This document shows positions 35,684 to 44,760 of a DNA stretch of 57,912 nt, piece after piece. Position 1 is the stretch's first letter; the number at the start of each line of letters is the position of its first letter. Origin of the DNA: an uncultured Mucispirillum sp. (GTDB lineage: Bacteria; Chrysiogenota; Deferribacteres; Deferribacterales; Mucispirillaceae); assembly GCA_944325215.1 (NCBI GenBank), contig CALUZC010000018.1, positions 1 through 57,912 of the forward strand, in the 5' to 3' direction. The notes under the pieces were generated by a model. It worked only from the letters and a program-made list of their open reading frames with translations. It ran no database searches and had not been told where the DNA came from. The translations under genes were made by a program, and so were the position numbers.

Positions 35684-37069
35684 TTAATCCTCTATTAAAT
35701 CAGCAGGGTCAATAGGGTATTTTCCTGTAAAGCATGCAAAGCAAAAGTTATGGTCCTTTAAAACGCTTTTCATACCTTCTAAAGAAATATAACCCAGTGA
35801 ATCAGCCCCTATAAATTTTCTAATTTCTTCTTCAGTATGAGTATTTGATATTAACTCTTTTTTAGTAGGTGTATCAATACCATAGTAACAAGGGTAACTT
35901 GTAGGTGGTGCTGATATTCTCATATGTATCTCTTTTGCTCCAGCATCACGAAGAAGTTTTACTATTTTTTTACTTGTTGTGCCGCGAACAATAGAATCAT
36001 CTATTACTACAACACGTTTATCTTTTATAATACTTTTAACAGGGTTTAATTTAACTTTTACACCAAAATCTCGTATATTTTGAGATGGTTCAATAAAAGT
36101 TCTTCCAACATAATGGTTTCTAATAATACCCATTTCAAAAGGGATTTTACTTTCTTCAGAATAACCAATTGTGGCAGTAATACCAGAATCAGGCACAGGT
36201 ATTACAATATCTGCTTCCACTGGGCATTCTTTTGCAAGCATTCTTCCAAAATCTTTACGAACTTCATAAACAGACTGGCCAAACATAAAAGAATCAGGTC
36301 GCGCAAAGTAAACATGTTCAAATACACATGGGGTAGGGTTTTCGTTTTTGCCACTAGGAAAAACTGATTTAACACCAGATGCATCAACAATTACCATTTC
36401 CCCAGGTTCCACTTCCCTAATAAAATGTGCATCTATTAAATCAAGAGCTACAGTTTCACTAACAAATACATAACCATCTTTCATCATACCCATAGCAAGC
36501 GGACGAACACCGTGTGGGTCACGCATAGCGATTAATTTATTATCTGCCATAAATACCATAGAATATGAGCCAGTAATCTCTTTCATAACATTTGAAAGGG
36601 CAGTAACTAAATCTTCATTTTTTAATCTTTTTGCAAGCAGGTGCATAATTGTTTCAGAATCTGTCCCTGTTGAAAATATAGAGCCTTCTTTTATAAGCTG
36701 TTTTCTAATTTTAAAGGCATTTACTAAGTTACCATTATAAGCAAGAGCACAATCACCAATAGGCAGTTCTGCAATAACTGGCTGTAAATTTCTTGCTGAA
36801 AAAATACCATCAGTAGGGTATCTGTTATGACCTATGGCAATTTTACCCGATAATTTTTTAAGACGTTTTTTAGTATAAACATCAGCCACAAGCCCTTCAC
36901 GTTTTTCACTATGGATATGCTCCCCATCATAAGCTGCAATACCTGTTCCCTGCTGACCTCTGTGCTGCAAAGCATATAAGCAAAGATAAACTAGTTTTGC
37001 TGCCTCATGGTTGCCATAAACACCAGCTATGGCACATTCATCGTGAAATTTATCAAGACTATCAGTCAT
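35684..37069 (-). CDS. purF: Amidophosphoribosyltransferase
   Basis: 461 residues; first committed step of purine synthesis (PRPP plus glutamine to phosphoribosylamine). An 11-residue propeptide precedes the catalytic Cys12 (DECAIAGVYG). Glutaminase signatures HRGQQGTGI, GHNRYPTDG and YNGNL; PRPP motif VVIDDSIVRGTTSKK. The four Cys of the [4Fe-4S]-type enzyme are present (TPCVFEH, SYPCYYG, CFACFTG), i.e. the oxygen-sensitive Bacillus type. AGGTG precedes the ATG. Confidence 0.96.
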   Translation of the reverse strand: MTDSLDKFHDECAIAGVYGNHEAAKLVYLCLYALQHRGQQGTGIAAYDGEHIHSEKREGLVADVYTKKRLKKLSGKIAIGHNRYPTDGIFSARNLQPVIAELPIGDCALAYNGNLVNAFKIRKQLIKEGSIFSTGTDSETIMHLLAKRLKNEDLVTALSNVMKEITGSYSMVFMADNKLIAMRDPHGVRPLAMGMMKDGYVFVSETVALDLIDAHFIREVEPGEMVIVDASGVKSVFPSGKNENPTPCVFEHVYFARPDSFMFGQSVYEVRKDFGRMLAKECPVEADIVIPVPDSGITATIGYSEESKIPFEMGIIRNHYVGRTFIEPSQNIRDFGVKVKLNPVKSIIKDKRVVVIDDSIVRGTTSKKIVKLLRDAGAKEIHMRISAPPTSYPCYYGIDTPTKKELISNTHTEEEIRKFIGADSLGYISLEGMKSVLKDHNFCFACFTGKYPIDPADLIED

Positions 37070-37202
37070 TATAACACCTGCTTAAATAAGATTTACTCCC
37101 CTTATATCATAAGCTTATATAAATGTCATTAAATTTTATAAAAAATAATTGCTTTTTTTCATAATTAGTAGTAGTTAAGAAAAAAATCATTTTCGGTATA
37201 TT

Positions 37203-38120
37203 ATGGCATTAATAAAAAATAAAAAACTTGCGTTAACCCTTTTTTGTATTATAGCCTTATATTCTACATGGGGAGTGGTGTATTTAAGCATTAAATTTGC
37301 TTTAGAATCATTTCCACCTGTATTGCTTTCAGGTATCCGTTATATTTCAGCAGGCAGCGTATTTTTATTATTTTCTTTTTTTATTAAAAAGGACAGGGTG
37401 CTTCCTACAAAATCTCAAATGACTACAATATTTTTTGCGTCTTTTATGATGATAGTAATAGGTGGAGCATTTCTTAATATATCAGGTCAATATATTAATT
37501 CTGGAACAATTGCATTAATCATGGGTTCTATTCCATTATGGATGGTAATTGTAAGCTGGCTTTTAAGTTATGATGCAAGACCATCTTTTTCTGTTGTTGT
37601 TGGTTTGATAGGTGGCTTTTTAGGTGTTGGAGTGCTTGCAGTATCCACAGGAGTGCATGGGGGTAATGATGCTGTTATGGGTATTATTACATTATTTATA
37701 TCTATGGCAGGCTGGGTGGCAGGCTCTATTTATTTAAAACGCAGACATTCTAACATGTATATGATAAAAAGCTTGGGCTTTCAAATGGTAACAGGTGGTA
37801 TAATTATGGTTATTCTTGCCTTTTTTATAGGGGAAGTTAATAGTTTTAATATTAATGATGTTACATTAAAAGCATTTTTAAGCACATTACACTTAATATT
37901 TTTTGGTTCTATTATAGGTTATACTTGCTATGTATGGTTATTATATAATACTCCAACACACATTGCCATATCATATGCTTATGTTGAGCCAATAGTAGCT
38001 GTAATTGTTGGTGCATTATTTGGTGGAGAATCTATTAATAATGTAACAATTTTTGCATGTGTTTTTATAATTATATCAGTATTTTTTGTAATTAGAGATA
38101 AAGGTAAAAGTAAAAATTAA
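37203..38120 (+). CDS. EamA/DMT-family transporter
   Basis: 305 residues, ten membrane helices in two EamA halves; ALYSTWGVVYLSIKFALESFPPVLLSGIRYISAG and IAISYAYVEPIVAVIVGALFGGE are characteristic. Exporter of amino acids or metabolites (YdcZ/RhaT-like superfamily); the substrate is not predictable. Weak ribosome site. Lies 58 bases before the sigma factor. Confidence 0.88.
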   Translation: MALIKNKKLALTLFCIIALYSTWGVVYLSIKFALESFPPVLLSGIRYISAGSVFLLFSFFIKKDRVLPTKSQMTTIFFASFMMIVIGGAFLNISGQYINSGTIALIMGSIPLWMVIVSWLLSYDARPSFSVVVGLIGGFLGVGVLAVSTGVHGGNDAVMGIITLFISMAGWVAGSIYLKRRHSNMYMIKSLGFQMVTGGIIMVILAFFIGEVNSFNINDVTLKAFLSTLHLIFFGSIIGYTCYVWLLYNTPTHIAISYAYVEPIVAVIVGALFGGESINNVTIFACVFIIISVFFVIRDKGKSKN

Positions 38121-38129
38121 TAATAATTT

Positions 38130-38157
38130 TGAACAAAATAAAATTTATACTGTCTAG
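38130..38157 (+). promoter_or_regulatory. Candidate ECF-sigma promoter of the rpoE operon
   Basis: TGAACAA (38130-38136) and TCTAG (38153-38157) spaced by 16 bases resemble the sigma-E pattern GGAACTT-N16-TCTGA with mismatches. If real it would give autoregulation. Confidence 0.3.
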
Positions 38158-38178
38158 CATATATAATGGGGAATAGTA

Positions 38179-38757
38179 ATGAATGATAAACAAGTGATTG
38201 AAAGGGTTTTAGCTAGTGATAGCTCTGCTTTTGAAATATTAATTTTAAAGTATCAGTCCCAGATTTTTTATTCTGCATTAAATATTGTAAAAAATAGAGA
38301 ATATGCAGAAGATATTTGCCAAGATGCTTTTTTAAAAGCTTATGAAAAACTGGACACATTGCAGGATAGAGAACATTTTTATGCATGGCTTAAGCGTATT
38401 GCTGTAAATCTTTCTTTAAACCATTACGAAAGAGATAAACGTCTTGTAGATGTTGAAGATGAAGAAGATGATGTTGATTATTTTGAAAGGTTATCTACAG
38501 GGGAATGCCCTGAAGATTTTATTATAAAAGATGAGCTTAGGAAATACGTTAGGTTTTTTGTTGATGCACTACCAGAAAGGCTTAGAACTGTTGTTATATT
38601 AAGAGAAGTGGAAGACTTAAGCTATGAGGAAATATCTGATATGCTTAAAATTCCTCTGGGAACAGTTAGAAGCAGGCTTTTTAATGCAAGGCAGATTATA
38701 AAAGAAAGGCTTATTAAGCAGGGCTTAACAGATGAAGTAATGATGGAGGCAAGGTAA
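38179..38757 (+). CDS. rpoE: ECF sigma factor, RpoE/AlgU-like
   Basis: 192 residues. Region 2 (FEILILKYQSQIFYSALNIVKNREYAEDICQDAFLKAYEKLDTLQ) and region 4 (LPERLRTVVILREVEDLSYEEISDMLKIPLGTVRSRLFNARQIIKE) are standard ECF. Followed by a zinc-finger anti-sigma, RseB-like and DegP-like genes, the same order as algU-mucA-mucB-mucD of Pseudomonas, so an envelope-stress sigma factor is well supported. GGGGA precedes the ATG. Confidence 0.92.
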   Translation: MNDKQVIERVLASDSSAFEILILKYQSQIFYSALNIVKNREYAEDICQDAFLKAYEKLDTLQDREHFYAWLKRIAVNLSLNHYERDKRLVDVEDEEDDVDYFERLSTGECPEDFIIKDELRKYVRFFVDALPERLRTVVILREVEDLSYEEISDMLKIPLGTVRSRLFNARQIIKERLIKQGLTDEVMMEAR

Positions 38758-38758
38758 T

Positions 38759-39286
38759 ATGAACAGCAAAAGTAATAATAAATGTTTAAATATTCAACCT
38801 CTTTTATATGCTTATGTAGATAATGAGCTTACAGACGAGCAATTTGATGAGGTTTCTTCTCATTTATCTGAATGTGCCCATTGTAGAAATACTATTGCAA
38901 ATATATATAAAGTAAAAGATATGGTAAAAATGTCATATATGCCAAAAGAGGAAGTAGATTTTTCTAAAAAAATAATGGCAAACATTCAGTTTAATAATAA
39001 ATATAGTGAAAAGAGTAAAGTTAAAGTAAATAAATCATATGGAAAAGTATCATCTATTTCAAAAATAGTAGCAGGTAAGTTAATATATGTTTCTGCAGTG
39101 GCTGCTCTCATTGTTTTTGTAATAGGTGCAACGGTTACTTATTTTGAAAAAACAAAACCAGTTTCTGCTGAAGTTGTAGCACAAACTTATGATAAATATG
39201 AAGAATATGTTATAGAGCATTATGCAAATTCATATTCTGGACCTACAGCTCAGGCATCTGTTTTATCGGTTAATTTTGAGAAATGA
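38759..39286 (+). CDS. Zinc-finger anti-sigma factor (RseA/MucA-like role)
   Basis: 175 residues. The N-terminal cytoplasmic anti-sigma domain has the ZAS motif HLSECAHCR (H-x3-C-x2-C); one membrane helix at ~103-122 (LIYVSAVAALIVFVIGATV) is followed by a periplasmic tail. Sequesters the sigma factor until proteolysis. One base after rpoE, GGAGG-type site upstream; stop overlaps rseB by ATGA. Confidence 0.88.
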   Translation: MNSKSNNKCLNIQPLLYAYVDNELTDEQFDEVSSHLSECAHCRNTIANIYKVKDMVKMSYMPKEEVDFSKKIMANIQFNNKYSEKSKVKVNKSYGKVSSISKIVAGKLIYVSAVAALIVFVIGATVTYFEKTKPVSAEVVAQTYDKYEEYVIEHYANSYSGPTAQASVLSVNFEK

Positions 39287-40107
39287 AAAAATTTTTATTT
39301 ATTTTTACATTGCTTTTTGCTTTGCATGTAAGTGCATATGCAGGGCAGAAAGCTATAGTATTTAAATTTTTAAATCAAGATAGATATGAAGTATATATGA
39401 ATATGCAGGAAGATTATCGTAAGGATCCTTCCATGCTTGGTTCTATTTCTCGTCAGCTTTTACGTGGTTTTTTTTCAGTTGATAGAATACCATCTCAGTA
39501 TTATGATGTTATCAAGTCTGATAATATTTCATATTTTGGTTTTAATATTTCCCAGTATGTAATAACCCCTAAAGATAAGGACAGGTTTAAATCTATATTA
39601 TGGCTTGATGATAAGGATCATATTGTAAAACTTGAAGTTTATGATAATACTGATACGTTAATGTTTGCCTTTAGTGGCTTTGATTATGTTGATGGTGCAA
39701 TGCATGGTTATAAAAACAGAGAACATTCAAAAAAGGCATTAAAAAAAGGCAGAAGTGGTCATAAATTTAAGTTTTGGGATACGCCAGAATTTTATAAAGG
39801 TTTTAGTCATTTTCACACAACAGTTTTTAATACTAATGTTATAGATTTATCTTTTGAAGATGGTGTTAACAGGTTTTCAGTATTTATTAAGCCTGCAATG
39901 AATAATAATATATCTGCAGTAAGTAAAATTGTTTATGGAAATTATTTATTCTCAAGAGTAATTGATGATACAGAATATACGGTATATGGAACGGTTTCTT
40001 TTGGGTTTATGGAAGAAATTGTGGATATAATACATAGAAATAAAAAAAATATAGTTGCTATGGCTTCATCTGGTAATATATTAACATCAGATGTAATAAA
40101 AAAATAA
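39283..40107 (+). CDS. rseB: RseB/MucB-like periplasmic regulator
   Basis: 274 residues with a signal peptide (FLFIFTLLFALHVSAYA). The LolA-like N-terminal part (LKVEVYDNTDTLMFAFSGFDY) and C-terminal part (NRFSVFIKPAMNNN, SKIVYGNYLFSRVIDDTEYTVYGTVSFGFMEEIVDII) match the two RseB/MucB domains, which bind the anti-sigma tail and sense envelope damage. Sequence divergent; operon position strengthens the call. The ATG overlaps the anti-sigma stop. Confidence 0.82.
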   Translation: MKKFLFIFTLLFALHVSAYAGQKAIVFKFLNQDRYEVYMNMQEDYRKDPSMLGSISRQLLRGFFSVDRIPSQYYDVIKSDNISYFGFNISQYVITPKDKDRFKSILWLDDKDHIVKLEVYDNTDTLMFAFSGFDYVDGAMHGYKNREHSKKALKKGRSGHKFKFWDTPEFYKGFSHFHTTVFNTNVIDLSFEDGVNRFSVFIKPAMNNNISAVSKIVYGNYLFSRVIDDTEYTVYGTVSFGFMEEIVDIIHRNKKNIVAMASSGNILTSDVIKK

Positions 40108-40150
40108 GTATAGTAAATAGAAATACTTTATCAAGGAGGATATTATTTTG

Positions 40151-41509
40151 ATGAAAAAAATATTTCTATTAGTATGTATAATGGCATTATTAAGTGTAAA
40201 TGCTTATGCTATGCCGGAAAGTTTTGCACCAGTTGTTAAAAAAGCAGCACCTAGTGTTGTAAATATAAGTACAACGAAAATGGTAACACGCCAAATAGAT
40301 CCATTTTTTGATGATTTTTTTGGTGGTTTTTTTGGTGGTAATCCCCATGGTAATGGTGGTGGACAAAAATTTAAATCTTCAGCTTTAGGCTCAGGGTTTA
40401 TTATTGATATGAATGGGTATATTGTTACAAATAACCATGTTATTGAAGGGGCTGATGAAATTATTGTAAAACTGCAAGATGAAAGAGAGTATAAAGCAAG
40501 TGTGATAGGAACAGATCCTTTAACAGATTTAGCACTTTTAAAAATAGATACGAAAGGCGCTTCTATTACCCCTATTTTATTAGGTGATTCTGACAGTGCA
40601 GAAATTGGAGACTGGGTTGTGGCAATTGGTAACCCATTAGGTCTTGGTGGAACAGTAACAGCAGGTATATTATCAGCTAAGGGCAGAGTGCTAGGTGATG
40701 GACCATATGATAATTTTATACAGACAGATGTATCCATTAACCCGGGTAACTCTGGCGGCCCACTTATTAATATGAATGGTGAAGTAATAGGTATTAATAC
40801 GGCAATTATCCAGTCTGCTCAAGGGCTTGGTTTTGCAGTGCCTGTAAATATGCTTAAAAATATTATCCCTAAATTAAAACAGGGGAAAGTTACTAGAGGC
40901 TGGATAGGTGTAACTCTGCAGCCACTTGATGAAAAACTTGCTAAATCTTTTGGTTTAAGTGATACAAAAGGCGTTTTAATTGCTGATGTTTCCCCTGGAG
41001 AGCCAGGTGATAAAGCAGGGCTTAAAGCAGGTGATATTGTAATTGCAGTTGATGGTAAAAAAGCAGATGATTCAAGAACATTAGTAGGGATTATCGGTTC
41101 TAAAAGCCCTAACGATAGGGTAGTGCTTACTATTATAAGAGACGGCAAGCAAAGAAATATTACTGTAACACTTGGTGAAAGACCAGTGGAAGGGCAAGTT
41201 GCCAGCAATTATGGTAATAATAAAAAACAGGAAAAACGAGCAGGTGATATTACTGTTACAGCATTAAGTAATGAAGATGCAAGAAGCCTTGGAGTATCTA
41301 GTGGTGTTGTTATTACAGATATTGATACAAAATCAAATGCTTATGGTGCAGGTTTAAGAAAAGGTGATGTAATAGTGTGGGTAAATAGAAAATCTATTGC
41401 TAACCCTGATGAATTTTATCAAACATATAATAAAGTGAAAAAAGGCGATTTAGTAGCCTTTAAAATCCTTTCCCGTAGTGGTTCAAGGTTTATAGCATTC
41501 AATAAGTAA
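40151..41509 (+). CDS. degP: Periplasmic serine protease/chaperone DegP (HtrA, MucD)
   Basis: 452 residues with signal peptide (FLLVCIMALLSVNAYA). Catalytic triad His (VTNNHVIEGAD), Asp (DPLTDLALLKI) and Ser (NPGNSGGPLIN); two PDZ domains (VTRGWIGVTLQPL..., ITVTALSNEDARSLGV...). A Gly/Phe-rich LA loop (DDFFGGFFGGNPHG) precedes the protease. GGAGG at 40134-40138 is ideally spaced for a TTG at 40148 and 12 bases from the ATG at 40151, so the start may be one codon earlier. Closes the sigma-E operon. Confidence 0.94.
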   Translation: MKKIFLLVCIMALLSVNAYAMPESFAPVVKKAAPSVVNISTTKMVTRQIDPFFDDFFGGFFGGNPHGNGGGQKFKSSALGSGFIIDMNGYIVTNNHVIEGADEIIVKLQDEREYKASVIGTDPLTDLALLKIDTKGASITPILLGDSDSAEIGDWVVAIGNPLGLGGTVTAGILSAKGRVLGDGPYDNFIQTDVSINPGNSGGPLINMNGEVIGINTAIIQSAQGLGFAVPVNMLKNIIPKLKQGKVTRGWIGVTLQPLDEKLAKSFGLSDTKGVLIADVSPGEPGDKAGLKAGDIVIAVDGKKADDSRTLVGIIGSKSPNDRVVLTIIRDGKQRNITVTLGERPVEGQVASNYGNNKKQEKRAGDITVTALSNEDARSLGVSSGVVITDIDTKSNAYGAGLRKGDVIVWVNRKSIANPDEFYQTYNKVKKGDLVAFKILSRSGSRFIAFNK

Positions 41510-41518
41510 TCTTTTATA

Positions 41519-41550
41519 TTAGGGGAGCTTTTAAGCTTCCCTAATTTTTT
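41519..41550 (+). terminator. Rho-independent terminator of the sigma-E operon
   Basis: TTAGGGGAGCTT / AAGCTTCCCTAA (12 pairs, one G-U) with a tight loop, followed by six T. Confidence 0.88.
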
Positions 41551-41744
41551 ATATTAAACAAAATATCTTTTGCTAGTCTTTTAATTAATTTTTAATGCAG
41601 TAAATATTTATTTCAAATAAAAAATAATAAATAGCTTTTTCAAGGGTATGATAATTTTTCTATGATTATATTTATTTAATAAAAATAAGCATTTTATATG
41701 TTTTATGGTATATTTATTGCTATATGCTTATTAAAGGGAAATAT

Positions 41745-42263
41745 ATGAAAATAGAAAGTATTCAGCTTAACATTCAAAACAATGTGCAAAATATTAAAAA
41801 AAGTAGTAATAATAGTATAAATACGCCCATAAATATTAGTATGGATACTTTTGTAAAAAGTGTAAATGAAGATTTTAATATATCAAACCCTTATAATTTT
41901 AAAAGCACTCAGGAAAAATCTTCCACCATTGAAAGTGATAAGTTTAATGTAAATGATTTACAGGCATTGTTATTTCATACTACTTTTCAAACAAATCCAT
42001 CAACATTAGATGATGATTTACTTCCAGAGAACCAAAAACTTAAAAAGCAATTAGAAGAACAGCTAAATACTTTATTAGAAAATGGTGATTTAAGTGATGA
42101 AAAAACACGTGCTTTAATAAAAGAACTGCAGGAAAAACTTGCTCTTTTAGAAAAATATGGTAATGAAGAGATACTAACTGAAGAAAAACTTAAAGAATTA
42201 GTGGCTGCAAATAAAACAAATACATACGATAAAAGTAGGCAGGACGTAAAAAAATTAATATAA
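41745..42263 (+). CDS. Hypothetical coiled-coil protein
   Basis: 172 residues from the ATG at 41745, chosen because AGGGA lies 6 bases before it; an upstream ATG at 41724 has no ribosome site. The N-terminal ~80 residues are Asn/Ser-rich and disordered; ~85-160 form a charged coiled coil (ENQKLKKQLEEQLNTLLEN, KTRALIKELQEKLALLEKYG). No signal, no family recognised. Ends 6 bases from a convergent kinase gene. Confidence 0.65.
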   Translation: MKIESIQLNIQNNVQNIKKSSNNSINTPINISMDTFVKSVNEDFNISNPYNFKSTQEKSSTIESDKFNVNDLQALLFHTTFQTNPSTLDDDLLPENQKLKKQLEEQLNTLLENGDLSDEKTRALIKELQEKLALLEKYGNEEILTEEKLKELVAANKTNTYDKSRQDVKKLI

Positions 42264-42269
42264 CTTTCT

Positions 42270-43604
42270 TTAAAAATGCACTCTAAAAGTTGTGCCAGTT
42301 TTACCGTCGCTTTCTACTTCTATTTTCCAGTGGTGTGCATCTGCAATATTTTTTACAATAGAAAGACCAAGCCCAGCACCACCCGTATTTCTATTTCTTG
42401 ATTTTTCCACTCTGTAAAACCTTTCAAATATTTTTTCTTTATCATCATCTGTTAAGCCAACCCCAGTATCGCTTACTTCAAAAACTGCATGGTCATCTTT
42501 ATGCATATAAGTTTTAACTGTTACTTTTCCACTATCAGTATATTTTAATGCATTAGAGATTATATTAATAACAAGCTGTTTTAATTTATCTTCCTGAGCT
42601 TTTACAATTATGCCTTTTTTAATCTGCACAACAAGTGCAATATTTTTTCTCTGAAATGCAGCTTCAAAAGTAGTGCATACATTCTCAACTACATTAGCAA
42701 GCTTTACATCTTTTATAATAGGTATAAAATCACTTGATTCTATAGCTGAAATATTTTCTAACTCTGCTACTAAACTTGTAAGGCGTATAACTTCCTGCAG
42801 TATTCCATCAAGCCTTTCTGGAGTAGGCTCAAATATTCCATCAATTATAGCTTCTAACTGGTTTTGCAGCACATTAAGTGGCGTTCTTAATTCGTGAGAT
42901 ATATTTGATGCAAGCTGTTTTCTTAAGTCTTCCTGTTGAGCAAGAGATTTCCTTAACCTGTCAAGAGAGGCTGAAAGTTTTATTATTTCTAATGATGATG
43001 CTGGAGCACGTATTTCTGTATGTAAATCACCTTTAATCATATTTTCTGCTGATTTTTGAAGATATAATATAGGTGTAGAAAGCATAGATGAAAGTATCAT
43101 AATAAATGGCAGTAAAATTAATAATGATGCAAGTAATGAAATAAGAATGTATGTATATACTTCTTCTTTAAAAAGCATATCATTTGGTGTATATATTTTA
43201 TCAGTAAACTGCCCAATATACACTTTACCCTGCATTTGATTATGAAAGTTTACTGGGTAAATATTTCGCCAGTATCTGTATGATGTATCAGGGCTGTTAC
43301 CTATAATATGTTCAGAAGTCCATATTAGTTCGCCATTATTATCTATTAAAGTAAAATAACAGCCTTCTTTCATGGCAAGTTTGGCAAGTTCATTGCCATT
43401 AAAGCCTTTCCATGATTTATGTTCGGCATAGTATGTTTCAAGACGAGATACTATTAAATCAAAAATTTTACTTTGCTCTGCCCACTTATAATCATAAAAA
43501 CAGTTCTCCACTGTATTTCTTAATAAAAAGGAGAGCAAAGTTAAAGATACTAAAAGCACAAGCAGAAAAAGCAAAAGAAACTGCTTTTTAATGCTTAATT
43601 TCAT
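42270..43604 (-). CDS. Membrane sensor histidine kinase
   Basis: 444 residues: membrane helix (~8-28), periplasmic sensor (~30-150) containing WTSEHIIGNSPDTSYRYWRNIYPV, second helix (~150-172), HAMP, H-box NISHELRTPLNVLQNQ, N-box INIISNALKYTD, G1 VSDTGVGLTD and G2 GGAGLGLSIVK. All ATP-binding motifs intact. BaeS/PhoR-like class. Start overlaps the regulator stop by ATGA. The signal is unknown; the metal-efflux operon diverging next door makes metal or envelope stress plausible. Confidence 0.92.
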   Translation of the reverse strand: MKLSIKKQFLLLFLLVLLVSLTLLSFLLRNTVENCFYDYKWAEQSKIFDLIVSRLETYYAEHKSWKGFNGNELAKLAMKEGCYFTLIDNNGELIWTSEHIIGNSPDTSYRYWRNIYPVNFHNQMQGKVYIGQFTDKIYTPNDMLFKEEVYTYILISLLASLLILLPFIMILSSMLSTPILYLQKSAENMIKGDLHTEIRAPASSLEIIKLSASLDRLRKSLAQQEDLRKQLASNISHELRTPLNVLQNQLEAIIDGIFEPTPERLDGILQEVIRLTSLVAELENISAIESSDFIPIIKDVKLANVVENVCTTFEAAFQRKNIALVVQIKKGIIVKAQEDKLKQLVINIISNALKYTDSGKVTVKTYMHKDDHAVFEVSDTGVGLTDDDKEKIFERFYRVEKSRNRNTGGAGLGLSIVKNIADAHHWKIEVESDGKTGTTFRVHF

Positions 43605-44296
43605 GCTTTTGTCCCAGCAAACTTATAGCCAACACCATATTGTGTAACAATATATTTTGGTGTTTTAGGGTTATCCTCAATTTTTTGACGTAAGTTTTTT
43701 ATGTGAGAATCAACTGCTCTATCATAACCATCATACTTAGCACCAATTGCTCCCTCTATTAAATCCTCCCGAGAGAAATATCTGCCAGCATTTTGAGCTA
43801 AAAACTTAAGCAGTTTATACTCATTTGGTGTGAGAGTAATCTCTACATCATTTTTCTTAACTGTCCTTGAGTTAAAGTCAATAGAAAGCCCATCATTATA
43901 CTGCACAGCACTATTTTCACTAAAAAGCCCTGCACGGCGTAAAACAGCTTTTACCCTTGCCACAAGCTCCCTAGGGGAAACTGGCTTAATAAGGTAATCA
44001 TCTGCACCAGTGTTTAATACATTTACTTTAGAATCTTCACTACTTTTTGCAGTTAACACAATTATAGGAACATCACTTGTTTTCCTAACCATTTTACAAA
44101 TCTCTTCACCAGACATATCAGGAAGCATAAGGTCAAGAATAATCAAATTAAATGTTTTCTCATTTAAAATGTTAACAGCAGCAGAGCCTAAAATAGCAAA
44201 TGACGCACTAAACCCTTCTTTTTCCAGATAGGATTTGATGGTTTCTGCAACTTTAATTTCGTCTTCAATAATTAGTATATTAATTTTATCACTCAT
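43601..44296 (-). CDS. OmpR-family response regulator
   Basis: 231 residues: receiver (IIEDE, LIILDLMLPDMSG with phospho-Asp, IIVLTAKS, Lys in LIKPVSP) and a winged-helix domain (LTPNEYKLLKFLAQNAGRYFSREDLIE...YDRAVDSHIKNLRQKIEDNP...YGVGYKF). No ribosome site precedes the ATG; instead a -10 box ends exactly 6 bases before it, pointing to a leaderless message. Confidence 0.93.
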   Translation of the reverse strand: MSDKINILIIEDEIKVAETIKSYLEKEGFSASFAILGSAAVNILNEKTFNLIILDLMLPDMSGEEICKMVRKTSDVPIIVLTAKSSEDSKVNVLNTGADDYLIKPVSPRELVARVKAVLRRAGLFSENSAVQYNDGLSIDFNSRTVKKNDVEITLTPNEYKLLKFLAQNAGRYFSREDLIEGAIGAKYDGYDRAVDSHIKNLRQKIEDNPKTPKYIVTQYGVGYKFAGTKA

Positions 44297-44302
44297 AAAT
44301 TA

Positions 44303-44331
44303 TATATACTATTTTTTTTTCTACTTGACAA
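44303..44331 (-). promoter_or_regulatory. Leaderless promoter of the response regulator
   Basis: On the minus strand TTGTCA (44326-44331), 17-base spacer, TATATA (44303-44308), then six bases and the ATG at 44296. Its -35 overlaps the -35 of the divergent arsR promoter. Confidence 0.5.
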
Positions 44332-44353
44332 GTATTACTTTTAGATTTATATA
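44325..44353 (+). promoter_or_regulatory. Promoter of arsR-zinc ATPase operon
   Basis: TTGACA (44325-44330), 17-base spacer, TATATA (44348-44353). The -10 abuts the operator palindrome, as expected for repression. Confidence 0.6.
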
Positions 44354-44374
44354 TCATCATATAATGATATGATG
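44351..44374. promoter_or_regulatory. Candidate ArsR/SmtB-type operator
   Basis: Overlapping inverted repeats: CATCATAT-aatg-ATATGATG (44355-44374) and ATATCAT-catata-ATGATAT (44351-44370). AT-rich palindromes of this kind are bound by SmtB/CzrA repressors. It covers the -10 and start region of the plus-strand promoter. Confidence 0.55.
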
Positions 44375-44410
44375 AAATGATGTTATGAAATTGTGTAAAG
44401 GGAGTAAAAA

Positions 44411-44758
44411 ATGGGTGATGATGGGAAAATAATTGATGCAGAAGCAGTGCAGGCAGCAAAAGACGGGCTGCCATCGGAATATTCCATAGTATCTTTAGAG
44501 CTTTTTTATAAAGTATTTGCTGATACTACAAGGATAAAAATACTTTTTGCCCTAAAGGAAGTAGAATTATGTGTTTATGATATATGTGCAGCATTATCAT
44601 TAAAGCAGTCTACAGTATCGCAGCAGCTTAGGTTTTTAAGGCAGACAGGTATTGTAAAATCAAGACAGGAAGGTAAAAACGTATATTACAGCCTTGATGA
44701 TGACCATATTACAGGTGTTCTACTAATGGGTTTAGAACATATTAATGAAAAGAGGTAG
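44411..44758 (+). CDS. ArsR/SmtB-family metal-sensing repressor
   Basis: 115 residues, winged helix LCVYDICAALSLKQSTVSQQLRFLRQTGIVKSRQEGKNVYYSL. The C-terminal DDDHITGVLLMGLEHINE carries D-x-H ... H-x2-E with the SmtB/CzrA alpha-5 spacing (11 residues between the two His), a zinc/cobalt site. The recognition-helix ELCVYD retains one Cys of the CadC-type ELCVCD. Predicted to release the operator on zinc binding and derepress the ATPase gene 2 bases downstream. GGAG precedes the ATG. Confidence 0.9.
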   Translation: MGDDGKIIDAEAVQAAKDGLPSEYSIVSLELFYKVFADTTRIKILFALKEVELCVYDICAALSLKQSTVSQQLRFLRQTGIVKSRQEGKNVYYSLDDDHITGVLLMGLEHINEKR

Positions 44759-44760
44759 TT

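Noticed and set aside
40204-41208. Antisense ORFs of 177 and 129 codons opposite degP
   Set aside because: The plus-strand DegP frame has all catalytic and PDZ motifs; the antisense products are Pro/Ser/Leu-rich artefacts.
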